From Tanytarsus gracilentus (Eukaryota > Arthropoda > Insecta > Diptera > Chironomidae), in contig JAXRKN010000045.1 of NCBI GenBank assembly GCA_038502055.1, positions 2,750,501 through 2,814,500 on the forward strand: a stretch of 64,000 nucleotides of DNA, given 5' to 3'. The translations under genes and the position numbers were made by a program. Of the stretch, positions 21,954-36,900 are shown piece by piece (the stretch's first letter is position 1; each line of letters starts with the position of its first letter). Under the pieces are notes generated by a model. That model did not search any database and had not been told where the DNA came from. It saw only the letters and a list, made by a program, of their open reading frames with translations.

Positions 21954-24900
21954 ACTACTTGCATAGATATTTAAGTCCATTTGCGAGCGAAAAAAAATGC
22001 ATTCAAAATCTCACTGAAGAAAATCATGAATTTCAAATCTGGTGATCTGTTATTCCATTGGAAACTTGAAAAGTATTTTCTTTGAAAAAAGATTTTTTGT
22101 ATACGATTTAAATGTTTGAGTGTTCGATCAAAATCAATAATGTGAAAATATCAAGATTCAAAAAGTAATCAAAATCGCAAAACAAGCGTAAAAATGTCCC
22201 GATAGAAAATTGAAATTAGCGTCATCGCTGCAGGATTAAATAAAACTTTCAATTGAATTTTTAATTCTGTTTATCCACGGCGGCAGCGAAGGTATAAATC
22301 ATCGACAAACCCAAATGAAGTGGAAAGGAGGCAAACAAAGACAGAAATTTTCTTTATATCTGAACTCTTCGGTGAAATGATTCAGAAATGAAATTTAAAT
22401 AGCCTTCGAGCATTTTCTTTTGTACTTTTTTCCTCCTTTCTTTTTCTTTGTGCACACGGTATTTGCCTAATATTGAATTCCTTTTCACTGCTGCTGGTGG
22501 GATAGAAAAGAAAGTTGTTCGAGCATTTGACCCCGCACATGTTGAACTCTTATTTATTGGAAAAATAACAATTTGATTTTGAATCTTGAAATTGAATTAG
22601 AGGGAGGGAAATTTAAAAATCGAAAACGCACATTTGACTGTTGAAATTGGAATGAAGTTCATTCAAAAGTCAATTTAAATTTTCAAAATTAAATAATGTT
22701 TGGCTTTAGAAGCAGAAAAAATTTTAAACTTGCTTTTAAGCAAGCTCAAAAAAATATTTATTTCCTCATAAATATAATTGAGGAAAAAAATAAATTCTTA
22801 CTCGTATCTGTGACTCATATTTGATATAAAAAGTTTTTTCGCGTGGCTTTTGGATTTTTTCAAAATTTTAAAACTATTTGGAATTTAAAGATTTATATTT
22901 TTTCAACCAAAGAAACTTCTTTTCGATACTTTTTGTACAAAATTTTCTCGAAACTCGATGTCAAAATGAAGTGAAACGAAAAGCTCATAACTGTGACCGT
23001 AAAATTTAAGGAACAATTCGTAAATATTCGGATAAGGTAAATAGGCTTAGAGAATGTTCGACACATGTTCGCGAGCTGCACTCGAAAAATGCAAAATTAA
23101 TTCTTCAGCGAGATTTTGAATGCAAATTTAAAAAAATAAAATTTAAGAATATTTTTAAGGACACTTTTGTAAAATCATCTTAGAGACAGTCGCATTTAAC
23201 GCACTAGAAATGCTTCTTATTATGATTAATTACGATTAATAACACCCCATCTCATCTCACATTACTTATTTATGCAAAATAATTTTTTACTAAAATTTTT
23301 AGCGGTAAAATTAGTTCGTTACATAACCACTGTATCCTCATGAAAATAATCACAATGGCAAATTTTTTTATCCTCCTCATAATTGAAAGTACAAATATTT
23401 TTTTCCTCTTATTATCTTGTATGAAAACTCTTATTTAGGGGTTAAGAATTTCTGTGCGAATTTTAAAATGCACGGACACTCTCCAGCTATCAACCCTGCT
23501 TCTAATATTTTCTTTAAAATCGCTTTTAATTTTTTTTGCGATTTTTCTTTTTGGGAAAAAAATATTTAATTTAATCCCGAAAATTTTCTCTCCTTTCGAA
23601 AACATCACTCACTTAAGAGCTTCATTACATACGCGAATAGTTTAATTTTATTTAGAAAATTTTTTATTTGTTAAATGAGTTTTTTTTTATTTCAATTTTT
23701 TTTTATAAAGTCTAAATACAATATATATACATATTATTTAGTCTAAATATTATTGAATGAAATGTTTGTAACCATTACGATGAAAAATATTATTAACTTA
23801 CACTATACTACAAACAATGAGCTACCTTTGCATAATGAAAAATATATTTAATTATTATGAATCTTTATATTCTCTTTAATTTTTTCGATCATTCGCATTT
23901 TAGCAAAAAAAATATGAGCATGATTTGAATTTATTTCAATTTTTGATCGGTAAAAATTTGTTTTCCACAAACCCAAATTTATTTTTAAATTTCCACAAAA
24001 AACTCAGAAAATTTTAACAAGCAATTCAAAGTTTAAATAAATTCATCTCAAACTAATTAAAGATCGAAAGAAATTTTAAGTTTTAATCATTCACAATTTA
24101 ATGAAGCGAAAACATTTTAGAGCAAATTTAATGAATTTTTTAATAAATCACAATTACCTCGTTTAAATTAAAAACATACACAATAACTTTGCGTTATAAA
24201 CACTCAGAAAAAATAACTCCGAAAAAAGTACTACTAAAAATTCTAGTTCCATTAATAATTTTTTCAACCAAGAATTATTTTTCTAATCGGGTTCAAAAGT
24301 TCCAAAATAATTAAAGACAAAAAAAGTCAAGATCAAACCCCGAAAGGAAGAATAATGGATTGTACCTTTTAACACGAAATATACAAGATGAAAAATTATG
24401 TATCAAAATTATAAAAGTTGAATAATCACACATACATTTGAATTTTAAAATACGTTAAATTTTTCTTTTACTCTGGTTCATAATTCAAAATAGTTTATGG
24501 GGAAATTTTTAGAGAAATGATTTTTTTATTTAAATTTTTTGCTCTAAAATCATCAAATCATTTCAAATCACTCACAAAAAAATCATAAAAGTCAGTTTTG
24601 AATAAAATCCATAAAAATTTGTCAGAGGCAAATTTCTCTACAAAAAAAAATTCTTCAATGAAGCAAACATACATAAAACGGATTAAACTCACTCAACTCT
24701 CTCTGTCCTATAAATAAAGCCTGTCAAATATGCAGAGGATGTGGTACAAAAATGTTGTGTTTATTGTATGTGAAACAAACAATCGAATGCAGTACAAAGC
24801 AGAGATGGATATTGTTGAGAAATCAAATAACTTTGAGAAGAATGTTTTGCGTTAGCCGTTGATATAAATTGAAGGCAAATAAAATGAGAGACAGAGAGAG

Positions 24901-27900
24901 ATTATGAGCAAAATATTTACAAAATCCTAAAGTTTAATCATTTTGATACCCAAATGAAAACTTTTCTACTTTACTAAAAATAATCCATAAGCACACACCT
25001 CACAATAGTAAAAAAAACATGTAATCGATCATAAAGAGAGTATAAAGAAGAAAAACTACAAAAGAATGGAACCGTACAAGAAATGAGACGAAGGAAAAAT
25101 AGAAGAAGTGAAATGTTTTTTTTTGGAATGGAAAAATTTTCATCATTAAATAGCTACTTTTATATTTATAAAAATGAGAAACTTCAAAGAGTAAAAAATG
25201 AAGAGAAGAAAAATACATTATTTAAGGAACTTATATGATGCAAAAAAATTTAATAAGACAAGAAGAAGTATATTAAAAAAACAAAAAACATTGTATTAGA
25301 AGTGTTGGATGAAAAAGTAAAAATAAAACAGTAATGATTAATAACCAGTATAAAAATGATTGTGTTAGTCAATTTATTTTGTTTCAGGATTTTTCAAAAA
25401 GGTTAAAAGTTTATCAGGAACTCATTGATATTAAAAATGATTTTTATTATTAAAATTCACAAAATAACTCATCGTTTTAACTTAAGATTCTACTTACGAT
25501 TTTTTTCTCCTACACATCACTTTGCAACTTTGAATTCGCAATCAGAAATCAAATCAATCAATCAGTTGAAAGAGTTAGTGACAACCAAAGACATCAATTC
25601 TAAACAAGACACGTTCCGCAATCCGATTTCCCCTTTTTTCTTTCGCAAATACTCAACTTTTTGAGCATGGTGAGTGGTTGTTGAAAAATTTAAACGCACA
25701 TCATTCAATACCGAGAGACATCACATTTCGCCCTTAAATCTCACAAGTGAGAAATTAGTAAACGTACAGAAAAAAATCCTTATCGTCACTGTCGCACTGA
25801 CGCCGAGTGCAGGATGAACATGAAAAAGTTTGAAAACGTGAGGTTATTCCGACATCTTCGTCGCTTGTCCTTTTCTCCTTCGCTCTATTTTATCATAAAT
25901 AAATAATGTTGCCTTTATGTATATGTGTCTATAATTTTTTTGCCCTTTTTTTGCTGTCATTTTCGATGTATTGAAATGGCATGCACGTATCTAATTTTTA
26001 CATTTTCATCGATTCCTTATAATGTCAGTCCACTTTCAGCTTCCTTCAATCTACAAATTGATGCTGTCGTACCTCTCGAACTCAATTGAACCTTTGAGAG
26101 AAAAAAAAATGTGAGGGCGAGTGAGAATATTTTAAAGTTTAAAGTTTTAACTGTGGTTGGAGAATTTTTACATAATTTTATTGAAGTTTGAAATTCTTTT
26201 AAAAAATATGACAAAATAATTTTTTGAAATTTTAACAAAGTTCATTAATGTCACACCAAAATTTTTCACCCTTAATCAAACGCAAACCTAAAATATTGAT
26301 CTAATAATTTTCTTATCTGTTGATTTTTTTTTGTCATGTGTGTAATCACGCGCATTGAACTCGGATGACATTGAGAATTCCAAAGCTTTTGTTTAAGATA
26401 CGGAATCCCACAGACCATGTCTCGTCTTTGTCTCATAAAATATTAATTAAAAGCAGAATATACAGCAGATAATGGTTGTTGTCATTTCTTCTTTCTGCCT
26501 CATCATTGAACTCATCCGATATGCGAGTTTAATGTTTTCGTGAGAGAATTTTTGGTGATGTTGTCAGATATAAATTTTTTATCAATTATTTCGAGAAATT
26601 TTTCTTCTAAAATTGAACGCTTTAAAAAATTTAATAAAAATCTTCATTAATCAAAATTAAATTCCACAAACTCATATGTGAATTTTTTGTCTCTAATTAA
26701 ACAAGATAAAAATGTACGTAACTGCCATGAAAACACACATTTATTATATTTTTATTAGGCGTATGTTAAAACCCTTTTTTAACCCCCTCTCGAAATTATT
26801 TAAAAACGTGCACAGTGGTGATTAAACATTTCAAAGATTTTTACTCATTATTAAATGAAGATAGCGATGATGAGAGGGATCATGGAAAGTACTTGGCATT
26901 TACATATTCATATATAGAATTCCGCTCAATGGTATTTACAGCCGACGCTACAATTTTAACTGTTCGATGGCACTTGAAAAAGTTTAAAATTATTTCATAG
27001 TTTTTTCTCTCCGCCGTCGAGAGGATTAAGCCACAAAATTATCAATGATAGATGACTGAATTTAATGAAAATACTTTTAAGATTTATTTTGATAGCTTTT
27101 TAATCCTTTTAAGTACTTTTCGTGTACAAGTGTTCTCTTTGAAATTTTCCCACCGCCAAATTCGACAAAATTTTTCCCACCAAAAATTTATGCTCTTGTT
27201 CTTTACGCACCATAACTTCAAGTTTCACCTCAAACTTACTTTTTAAACTTCTCATACCACGTTCTATATCATCCTTATTACATGAAATTGGAAAACTTTC
27301 TCTATGCTGCCACCACCCTCAAAAGTCGTTAGATGAAAGCGAGAAAGAAATCTCAAGTTTGGCTATGGGAAGTGAATTAGAAAAAAAAGTTACTCTTATT
27401 TATTGGTTAATTACAAGCTAATTTACGTTCGTTTATAATGTAATTTTTATAAATTTTCTGTGGTATGTAAGTGAAAATTATTATGACAGTTGAAATTTAA
27501 ATTTTAAATTTACTTTTTATCTAAATAAATTGCTGTGTAACAAAATTTAAGGTTAGATTAATTAAAACGAATGCATCATGACTATCCTGAATCACCGAGA
27601 GCATGTACGAAAAAAAATATATATCTGCAGAGCATGTCTGATGAATATTAATGACCGGTAAACATGCTCAATATTCACAACAAGCCATCAGTCATTTCGC
27701 TATCAGCACTCGAACATTTCTACATTCAACCCACTCATCTAATATACACTCAAATATCAGCGTGTACACTCTTTTTTTATATCGATACATTTCGTTATTA
27801 ATTTAAAGAAACTCGAATGTCCTTTATTTACTCTGCAAAATGGCATTGCAAAAAAAGTATATGTGGAATAAGTGGTGCTCGAGATGTCACGTGTGTGCTG

Positions 27901-30900
27901 CTACAATAACTCGTTGGATAAAATTAACTTCACTAGATGTGGAAAGTATTGAGTGCATACTTGAGATGTAGAGAAATTTTTGCACATGACAGCAGGACAA
28001 ACTTGAAATTTCTCCTTTTCTTCGTTATAAAAAAATATCATGTTTTGGCATTAAAATTCATCTCTTATCAGCTTTCATATAAACAGCAATCTTCATATCC
28101 GCCAACTCATATAAAATATAGGGAAACGATGTTGCTGCTCAGTAAATTTTTATGTTTGTACATCGAGGATGAAAAAAGCACTTGAAAAAATACCGATTAG
28201 CATCCTCCGAATATATTTCCAAACCATATTTTTTAAGCGCATTATCATATATTAGCATCGACGGTGGATTTATCTGTTATTTCAGCTCCCTTTTCGATTC
28301 AAAAAAATTAGCAAATCAACCTGCGCATCCGACGTTGTTTGAAAAATTCTCGACATGTCATAATTTTAAAATTCAAATGATTTCCAACAATTCCCAGCAG
28401 AGATGAGTGAGAAAGAGATGATGAAAAAATCTAATAAGTCATGAAGGAAAATAACAAATTGCTTTATTATTTAGATTTTCCACGTCATTAGTGGAAAAAA
28501 TCTCATCAATCTACGAGAGATGTGTCGTTTTATGAGAGTTGGATGGATGAGAAAAAAATGATGAGAATTGTTTGAGTTCTTTTTACCTCCATCGTGGTGT
28601 GCTGAGGGTTTTAAATATTTTATGTCTAATCAGTTTAATTAAAAGAGTTTTATTCAAAATTTAAAAAATTTAAACATTAAATTTATAACGTTTTTTTTAA
28701 ATTCAAAATTAATTTTTAAATCTTTGAAATGTGTTTAAAATTTTCACCCTCTAGCACTTTTTCATCAATTCTAAATTTTCTTCAATTCCATCTTAAATTG
28801 ACTATTCATAAAATTAAATCCATTATAAAAGTTCAATATTCGACATCCTCATCAGCATGTGTGACAAGTTGCGAATTTTCTCATAATCAGGCGATCAAAA
28901 TTAAATTTTCCATCACATTACATCGATTTTGCATACGCTGCAATAAAAAAGAGAAAGAAAAGTTCATAGTTGAGAATTTAATTTTCCCCCTCTCGCTATT
29001 GATTTCGATTCAATCCATAAAAATTGAAGATAAATGACTTCGATTTCCCATGTCAATCTGCAATCTGTCGTCGCAAGTCGCGAGATGTGTTAATTTAAAA
29101 TTATTGTATTGAGGCCTGCAGCGCTTCTCACCCGAAAATTACATTTCACTGTTCGCGCAAATTGTATCACACCGACGTGTGCGTATCAATCCCGATACAC
29201 GCGATAGATTCAGACAACAATTGAAGATTTTTTTCTCCTAAATGAAAATGAGAGCAGCATGTTGTTAGATACGTGAAGTCATCAGTAACACTCGCGAATT
29301 TTTTTTCGCATGCATGTGCTTATTGAATAAAATGATGCTGCACAGTAGGAAGCAAATCAATTTCGGGTGGATTTTTCCTTTTTGTGATGAGATATTGAAG
29401 TGAAAAATTGCTATGCAATATCAACTTGTAGATTTATGATCGAAATATTTTGCCTTCGTCTTTATGTCGCTTTATAGTAGCAAAAGTAAAAAGAATGTTC
29501 AGTGAGTGGGATGAGAATGTTAAACATGTAACGTTGAAAATATTTTGAAAATTTAAAATTTATTATTTTTTATTATTTTTTAGTTTTTTATTCCCTTCTT
29601 CATAATTAAAACCCACAAAAATTCAAACAGTCACCCAATTTTCAAACAGACCCCAAAATATGGATAAAGACACAATACCGCGTCATCCCGCGAGATATGC
29701 TCTAAGACTCGTCTCGAAGAAGCGATAACAAAAGACATTCTTTTCGACTATACACAGTCAAATATAGAAAGAAAATGAAAATAAATTGAAAAAATTGGGT
29801 TCGAGATAAGAACGACGGTGATGAGGGGTAGATTAAACCCCTAGCAGCGACAAAAATCTCAACATGAAGTGTGATTTTTGGCATAAATAATGCACCATCA
29901 AATAAACAGAATATGTCTCTGTTCCCGCGCATTTGCAGTTGATAGGAGGAAGGAAGGTTGTTATGCGATGCTATTTGCTACAGTCATAATGTGTCGCTGT
30001 GGCGTGATTCTACAATTTTGAGTGTCCTTGATAAAGGTTCAATGTAAAGTTCAGCAGAAAGAGTTAAATTTAATGTATGTTAACTCTCTTCTGGGAGTTT
30101 TGTAACGTTTTTTTGAATATTTAAAAGCCGTTAAATTTTCACTCAAAATTTATTAAAGTTTAGTTTGTTCTAAACATAATTTTAACTTACTTCCACCATC
30201 CCTATATGATTCAACCAAAAAGTCAAAGCACTAAAATATTTAGCACTCATTTATCAAAAATATCACGCTATAACATATCGGTGTCATTTTTCACACGCGA
30301 TTTATATTAAAAGTGTTAAATATATGTCACAAACACTTGTCGTGCTCGTCAATTTTCTTCCCAATGATCTTCATCGCACATCATGAGCACACACACCCTC
30401 TCCCTCTTTTTTGCATATATGTTAGATGTAAAGACATCTTCATAAATTTCAAATCGCGTCGCTTCGGGATGATAACGCAGTAGATTATGAATGTATGATG
30501 AGGATATAAAAAATTTACAATGTTTAGTTGACTAAAAGAAGCCATTTACATAATGAGCATCAGCAATTTTTAAGCACATCATAATGATATCTACCTGTGG
30601 CTCATCACGTAAACTCAAACGTACACACACACTAATTGTTCCATACGACAGTGCATAATTAAGCAACAAACTTTTTTCTCTCACAATAAATCATTTAAGG
30701 AATGAAATTTTAGGGGATAAAAATAAATTTTCATTAGTATTCATCAGTGTTACAAGAAAGTAATGATGAAAAAATTGCATAATAGATGAAGTAGCTATAA
30801 TTTAGATAATTAGAGTAAAATGATTGATAAAATTGAGATGGTCTCATTTACTCCAATTACTTTCGAACTAACTGACGTCATTTTTTTTGAGATAATCAAG

Positions 30901-33900
30901 GGATGAAATTTATTGAAAATTATTTTAAGTTTTGAATTTTTAAAGTTGAAGTTCAAAAATTAAATATTAAAATTTGTAACAAAATTTTTCATTTGTTTTA
31001 AAATTTTCTTCTTAATTTCATAAAATTCTTTGACTGACTTTAGGACATGTTAATTTCGAGCACACCACCCCTGATGAGTTTGAATGCCCTTCTCACAACA
31101 ATAATTATATTATCGCCAAATGAATACTAATGGCATGCTGCTGAACACGGTGACTTTTTTTGCTGATTACAATCGTCTTGAAATGACTGCGATGATTGAA
31201 GTAAATAAAATGAAATGGTCAACTTGATATCAACTCAACTCTTAATAATACGAATTAGAAGACGGAATAACTCCCTCGACAATTTTCTCTCCATTCACTC
31301 TCACCCTCAACCGTTGCACAATGATGCTTTCACTAATCTTTCGAACAAAAATTTCTCCCTTTCATTTTACATACACACAGAATGGACAATTTAGTCGCAT
31401 GATCGTCAGGTTTAGTGTGGGATGAAAGGTTTAAAATGTCTTAAAGAAGCTTCGAGTTACCTGCAAAGCTAACAAAAGGAAGAATTTTATCAATAATTAT
31501 GAAATTACATAACAACAAATCTCTCCCTTAATATCATCATCCCTATCAATAAGTCTACCCTCCTTTCCTACATATAAGTGCCCGTCACATAGTTTTGATC
31601 ATATATGAAAAATCTTTTCATAAGACGATTTGCCAACAAATCAACTTTTCTTATTTTCTCATTAAAGGATTTTCTCCTCGGTGACTTCATAAATTATGTG
31701 AGATAAAATTGAGGAAATCAAATGTGGAATGCTAAGAATTAAATAGGAGGATGAAGAATAATTGAGGATGTGCAGGAATGATTGAGTTAAAGAAAAAAAA
31801 ATTTAAAAATATCAAGATTAAATTTTTGAGACCATAAAATTTTTTTGCAGTTGAAAATTTCAAATAAAAAACATCATTGTAAAAATTCGTTATAAATTCA
31901 AATGAATTATTAATGAAAATCATCATCAATGAGCTATGAAAAATGAAAAGAATCTCATGAGGATTAACGTGGAAAAAACGAATAAATATTAAAACGATAT
32001 TTTTTATTCATTTCGTTCACATCATTGACTCGCGCATGTTGTCGAAAAAATTTCAATAAGGTGTGACAGAATTAAAATCTCAATACAACTTTTTAATAAA
32101 TTTTTATCAAGCTGAGATGCTGAAAATTCCTCAAAATCATCTCCGAGAAAAATCAAAATGCAAACAAATTATCCCGCGAATTTTCATTCATCATATCATC
32201 ACCGCTTCCTTTCATCGGATTAAATTCTCTAGCGAGTAGAAATTTGAAATTTCTCCATCCACGTAACTTTTTTTCAAACACGAATCTTATTATTAGGGAG
32301 AGAAATGAATTAATTTCGGCTGCTGTGTATTGTTCAAATAAAATCCATCAATTGTGTTCACTTGTAATAAATATCTCTCTCGCTTCTGTGTGTCATCATG
32401 TGGAATGAGAATGAATTTCTTACCTACTTAAGAATTAGACTTTTTTCCCGTCACAAATCATCTTATAAAATTCCCGATGAGAAGTTCTTGACAACAAAAC
32501 AAAAAAAGTGAAATTAAAGCAGACTTTTTAATCACCTTAATGCATCGCATTGTAATTCAAATTCTATAATCATCTTTTTTTCGCAAAAAGGACTTGTTTC
32601 TTATTGTTTGCGCTGTGAAATTAAAAATAATTTTTACAGTCAACAAAAGCAGTTGTGCCTCATACTTTGCAATGTTTAATCATTAAATATTTATCAATCT
32701 CTCTTAAAACTTTCACGACGTCAAAAATTTGATATGATTTCAAAAATTACCGTGCTTCATAAAAAATAATAAACCGTCGAACTAACAATAGGACAATAAG
32801 GTTTGATTTTACCCTAAGTGAATAACTTTTTTTCTCGATGGATTTTTTATCAATAATTATTTTTTTGTCGTAAAATAAATATCTTTTGTTGAGTGCGCAG
32901 CAATATGGAGAGAATTTTTTATCAATGAAAATTAATTGACTTGTTGAGAGAGGCTGAAAAAATATTGAAATGAAAAATAATAATCAGGTTGAATAATTTT
33001 CGAAAACCTGTTATTTGCAGGTTGAATTAAATAATTATTGGGGACATTTTTTAATAAAAAACTTTTGAAATTCAAATGCACAAATATAAAATTTTGTAAC
33101 AACTGCATGACAAATTTTTTTTGATCAATTTGCTTTTAAATAAAAAAATCTCACAAAATAATTTCAAATTTTTTCTTTTTTAAAGCTTTTGAGATGATTT
33201 TATTTAAAATAAAAATATTTGACACAAAACCAGTTAAGGTTAAACCAAAAAATACATCATTTAATTTTATTAAATCTTTGCTGCCTACTAAATTTTGAAA
33301 ATCACCCCTTTTACTTCTTGTTTAAAACTCTTACAAATTAATTTTCTTAAAAAGTTTATTTTCCAAAATATCTGAACTTTGCCCATTGGGTCAAGACCCC
33401 TCTCAACGATGTTGTTCCTCATGCCATCTCATTCAATTAACTCACGTAATATTTCAAGCTTAGTTTCATATTCTGTTGCTTGCTCCATATATAAGAAAAC
33501 TAGGGAGTTCGATGAACTAGAAAAAGTGCAAATTTCCATCTGAACGGAGCAATTCAAATAACATTTTTCAGTAAATAAATCACCAGCAACAGTAGCAGAA
33601 GAGAAATTATTAAAATTATTTTCGAAGATTTATTGCAAGGAATTTTGTTCTTTTTTCGCGCGTCGCTTCTAAACATTTTTGGAGGGTTGGGTTGATAAGA
33701 GCGTCTGTGTCAGAGAGATGCAATGCAATGTGAGTGGTAAACAATTATTTCAAAATTATGGTTTGGACTCATCCATTGAAAAGACTCACACACATAAGCC
33801 ATGATTGTCTCCTCTCTAAAAAACAATTCATTCATGCGTGCATAGAAAAACAATGAAATTGTGATTTGAATAAAATATCAATAAATTAACGCCATGCAAA

Positions 33901-36900
33901 GGCATTAGTGAAAGTTCTTCATTGAACAATGAGAGTCAGTGGGAAATTGGAGGAAATTCTCAGTGTGTCCTTCATGGTTGGCTTGTGGATTCACAACATA
34001 TCGTAAATCTGGTGAGACTCGATATTTATCATGCTGTGAAATGATGCACTACTGGCTGCCAAGTGTGTGATTACATGTCGGCATTATTCAGGCCACAATT
34101 TCTCTACTTAATCATGTGTATAAAATACAAATAAATCATGAGCAAAAAGAATTATTATTTAAATGGGTCTACGAAAATTATTTTTATCTTTCGAGATTTT
34201 TTTTGGAGGATATAAAAATCCTAGAAAATCTTTTGATAAATAAACCTCTAAATTTTAAAACCAAACTTTATTTACTCAATGCATTTTAAATCAATTGCGA
34301 CTCTTTTATATTTTGCTCCATGCGGTTGCTAAAAAATGTCATGGATTGAAAATAAATTTGTCAAATTTAAAAAATAAACAAAATGCCCATGTGAATCCTT
34401 TTACTATGTAATCCATGCACGTAACGTGAACTGATAATTCAAATTTACTCAACTCGATTCGAATTTCATGTGCACATTCTTCTTCCTCATTTATTTTGCA
34501 AATTCAGAAATTATAAACTGAACCCGAAGAGGGTTGTAAGAGAGGAAAAAAATTGTTTGCTTGTTATTTATTGCGAATTTAAGGTTTTTCAGTTGTTTAT
34601 TTGCAGAAGCATTTTGCGAAATTAGAGAATCGCGCATTGTAAATAGAAAATGGAATTACCTTAATCAGACGGGTGAAATCGAGATGAATTTTAAATAGGA
34701 AAAAGTTTTAACCAATTTTTATTTCACTTTTATAAGTCGAACATCATGTGCAAAACTCTCTCAACACACATATCCTAATTAAAGATCAAATATTTATGAA
34801 TTTCTATCATCAAATGAATATTTAATGCTCGATAGTTTCCATGCTCCTTAAATGCCCGTTTTGTCCTCCCATTAATTCGTTCCGTTGACAATAAAAGTAT
34901 ATTTTTATTTGCAATTAACTACACACTGCAGTGTTTAATGAATAAAATAGCCCGGGAGGCTTCTCTTCGAAGAATCGATTAACCAAATGTGCACATAACA
35001 CACACTGCATGATTATTAAATAGCCCTTTAAATTCCACACATGAGTGTGTCTTAAGGACAGTCGGAAAAGATTTTTAGGGGGAGATTTTGATAGAATAAG
35101 TTTAACTCATATGATTTTATTGCTTTAAACGAGATAAAAATTAATGATTTTGAGATGGATGAGTGAAATCAGATGTGTTTTATTGAAATTGTTTATTGTA
35201 AGGGCAATTTGTAAATTGGCTTACAAAGAGTTAAGACTTGCATAAAAAAAATATTTCTTAAATTAATTTTTAATTTTTGAGTTTATTTATTAAAAGTCTA
35301 TAAAAATTGACGCTTCGCAATATTTTTAATACCTCACGAACTTACACAAAATTTCATGTTTATCGAATATGTCCTCAACGATTAACACAAGTTAACGTTT
35401 TCTTGGGTAATTATAGTTATCGCAAATGTCGCACATAATAATAAAATTCAACAGTTATTATCGAATTCTAATCGCTATAGATACGCATCTCGAAGTGTCC
35501 TAATTGTTCACGCTTAATTGAGTTTCATTTATCCGAAAGGAAATAAAATGAGGAAAAATTACTGGTTGAAAATTTTTATTTAATTCTCTTTTGCCATGGA
35601 AAAAATATGTAAATTTCTGGGATAATCAAATATTTTTTAATTTTACGGCGCAGCATTTGGCAGTCGACAATTCCATTAAGTAGAAGTTGTGTGAGAAGCG
35701 AGATCAAAACAGTGTAATTTATATGCCTCGTAATTGCATTTCTCCACGAAATCATTTAATCCTTGATGAACAAATGTTAAATGCCTCGCACACCCCTCGC
35801 ATAATTTTTTCACGCTCGAATTTTTGGGTGAAAAAAATCTCTCGCGGACTTTGCTCTTGAATCACTTCCGAATGAACTAATTTTTACGAGCTTAGAGATA
35901 AAATTTTTGGTGTGCATTATTGCATAAATTTTTTTCATTCCCTCTCACGATTTTTTGACCCTATTTTTTTCATTACGTATGCCTCGTTGCGGTTTCTAAT
36001 CAAATACCAAATAAATCCCAAAGCAATTTAGTTTTACATCATTTCAATCCGCGGAAGAATTTAATAAATATTTGGGTGTAAATTTTATTTTTCGTAGCTT
36101 TTTTAATAAATTTATTTCACATAAAAATCTTTTAAATTTTTTTAAACACAACGTATTTTTTTAAATAAAATTTAAATTAAAAATTTAGGATTCGAATCTT
36201 TTCTCACAACCTGATTACATTGATTGAAGATTTTCAACCTTAAACACGCACTTAAAACTCACAATGTGAGCAATTGAGATGCTAATTAATGCCATCGCAT
36301 ATCAAATTCATTCATGCGAACAATTTACATTTCCAGAATTTAAATTTATTAATCAAATCAAATGTTGACTTTTAATGATGAGACATCTTAATTTTCTATT
36401 CATTATTCAAGCTTTAACCCCTTTTTTCTGTTAGTTTTTTGAAAGTGAAAACTTCTTTATTAAATTTGTATACATCATACGTAGCATTTTGTGCGTTGTC
36501 TGTGTTTATTTTTCGAATGCGGAAAGGGAAAAGAGTTTCATTCCTCTCTTTTTTTTGGGGAACTCATGCGCGTGATTTTTTGGAGGCTTCATCAAGTAGG
36601 AAATTTGTATGCATGAGAGCTCTCATTAGCAACACGTTATGGCACTTCTTCGTCGTTTCATAATGGTTGATATTTACATTAGGTATTACTTACAGACATC
36701 TCAATAATTAATCCGGGAGTATCGCTTGAATTTTATTAGAGTGTCGAAATTGTGAATTTAAATTTGATTTTACGGTGTTTAAAATTTGACAAATTTTTTC
36801 AAGCAAAGATTTTTTGGTCCATCTTTAATCTCAACATTTTTCTTATCTCAACATGAAAATCAATTTTCTCAAATGACGGAAAAACATTGACATTAAAATG

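Noticed and set aside
25425..25664. 79-codon open frame on +
   Set aside because: A/T-driven open frame with no similarity and no splice context.
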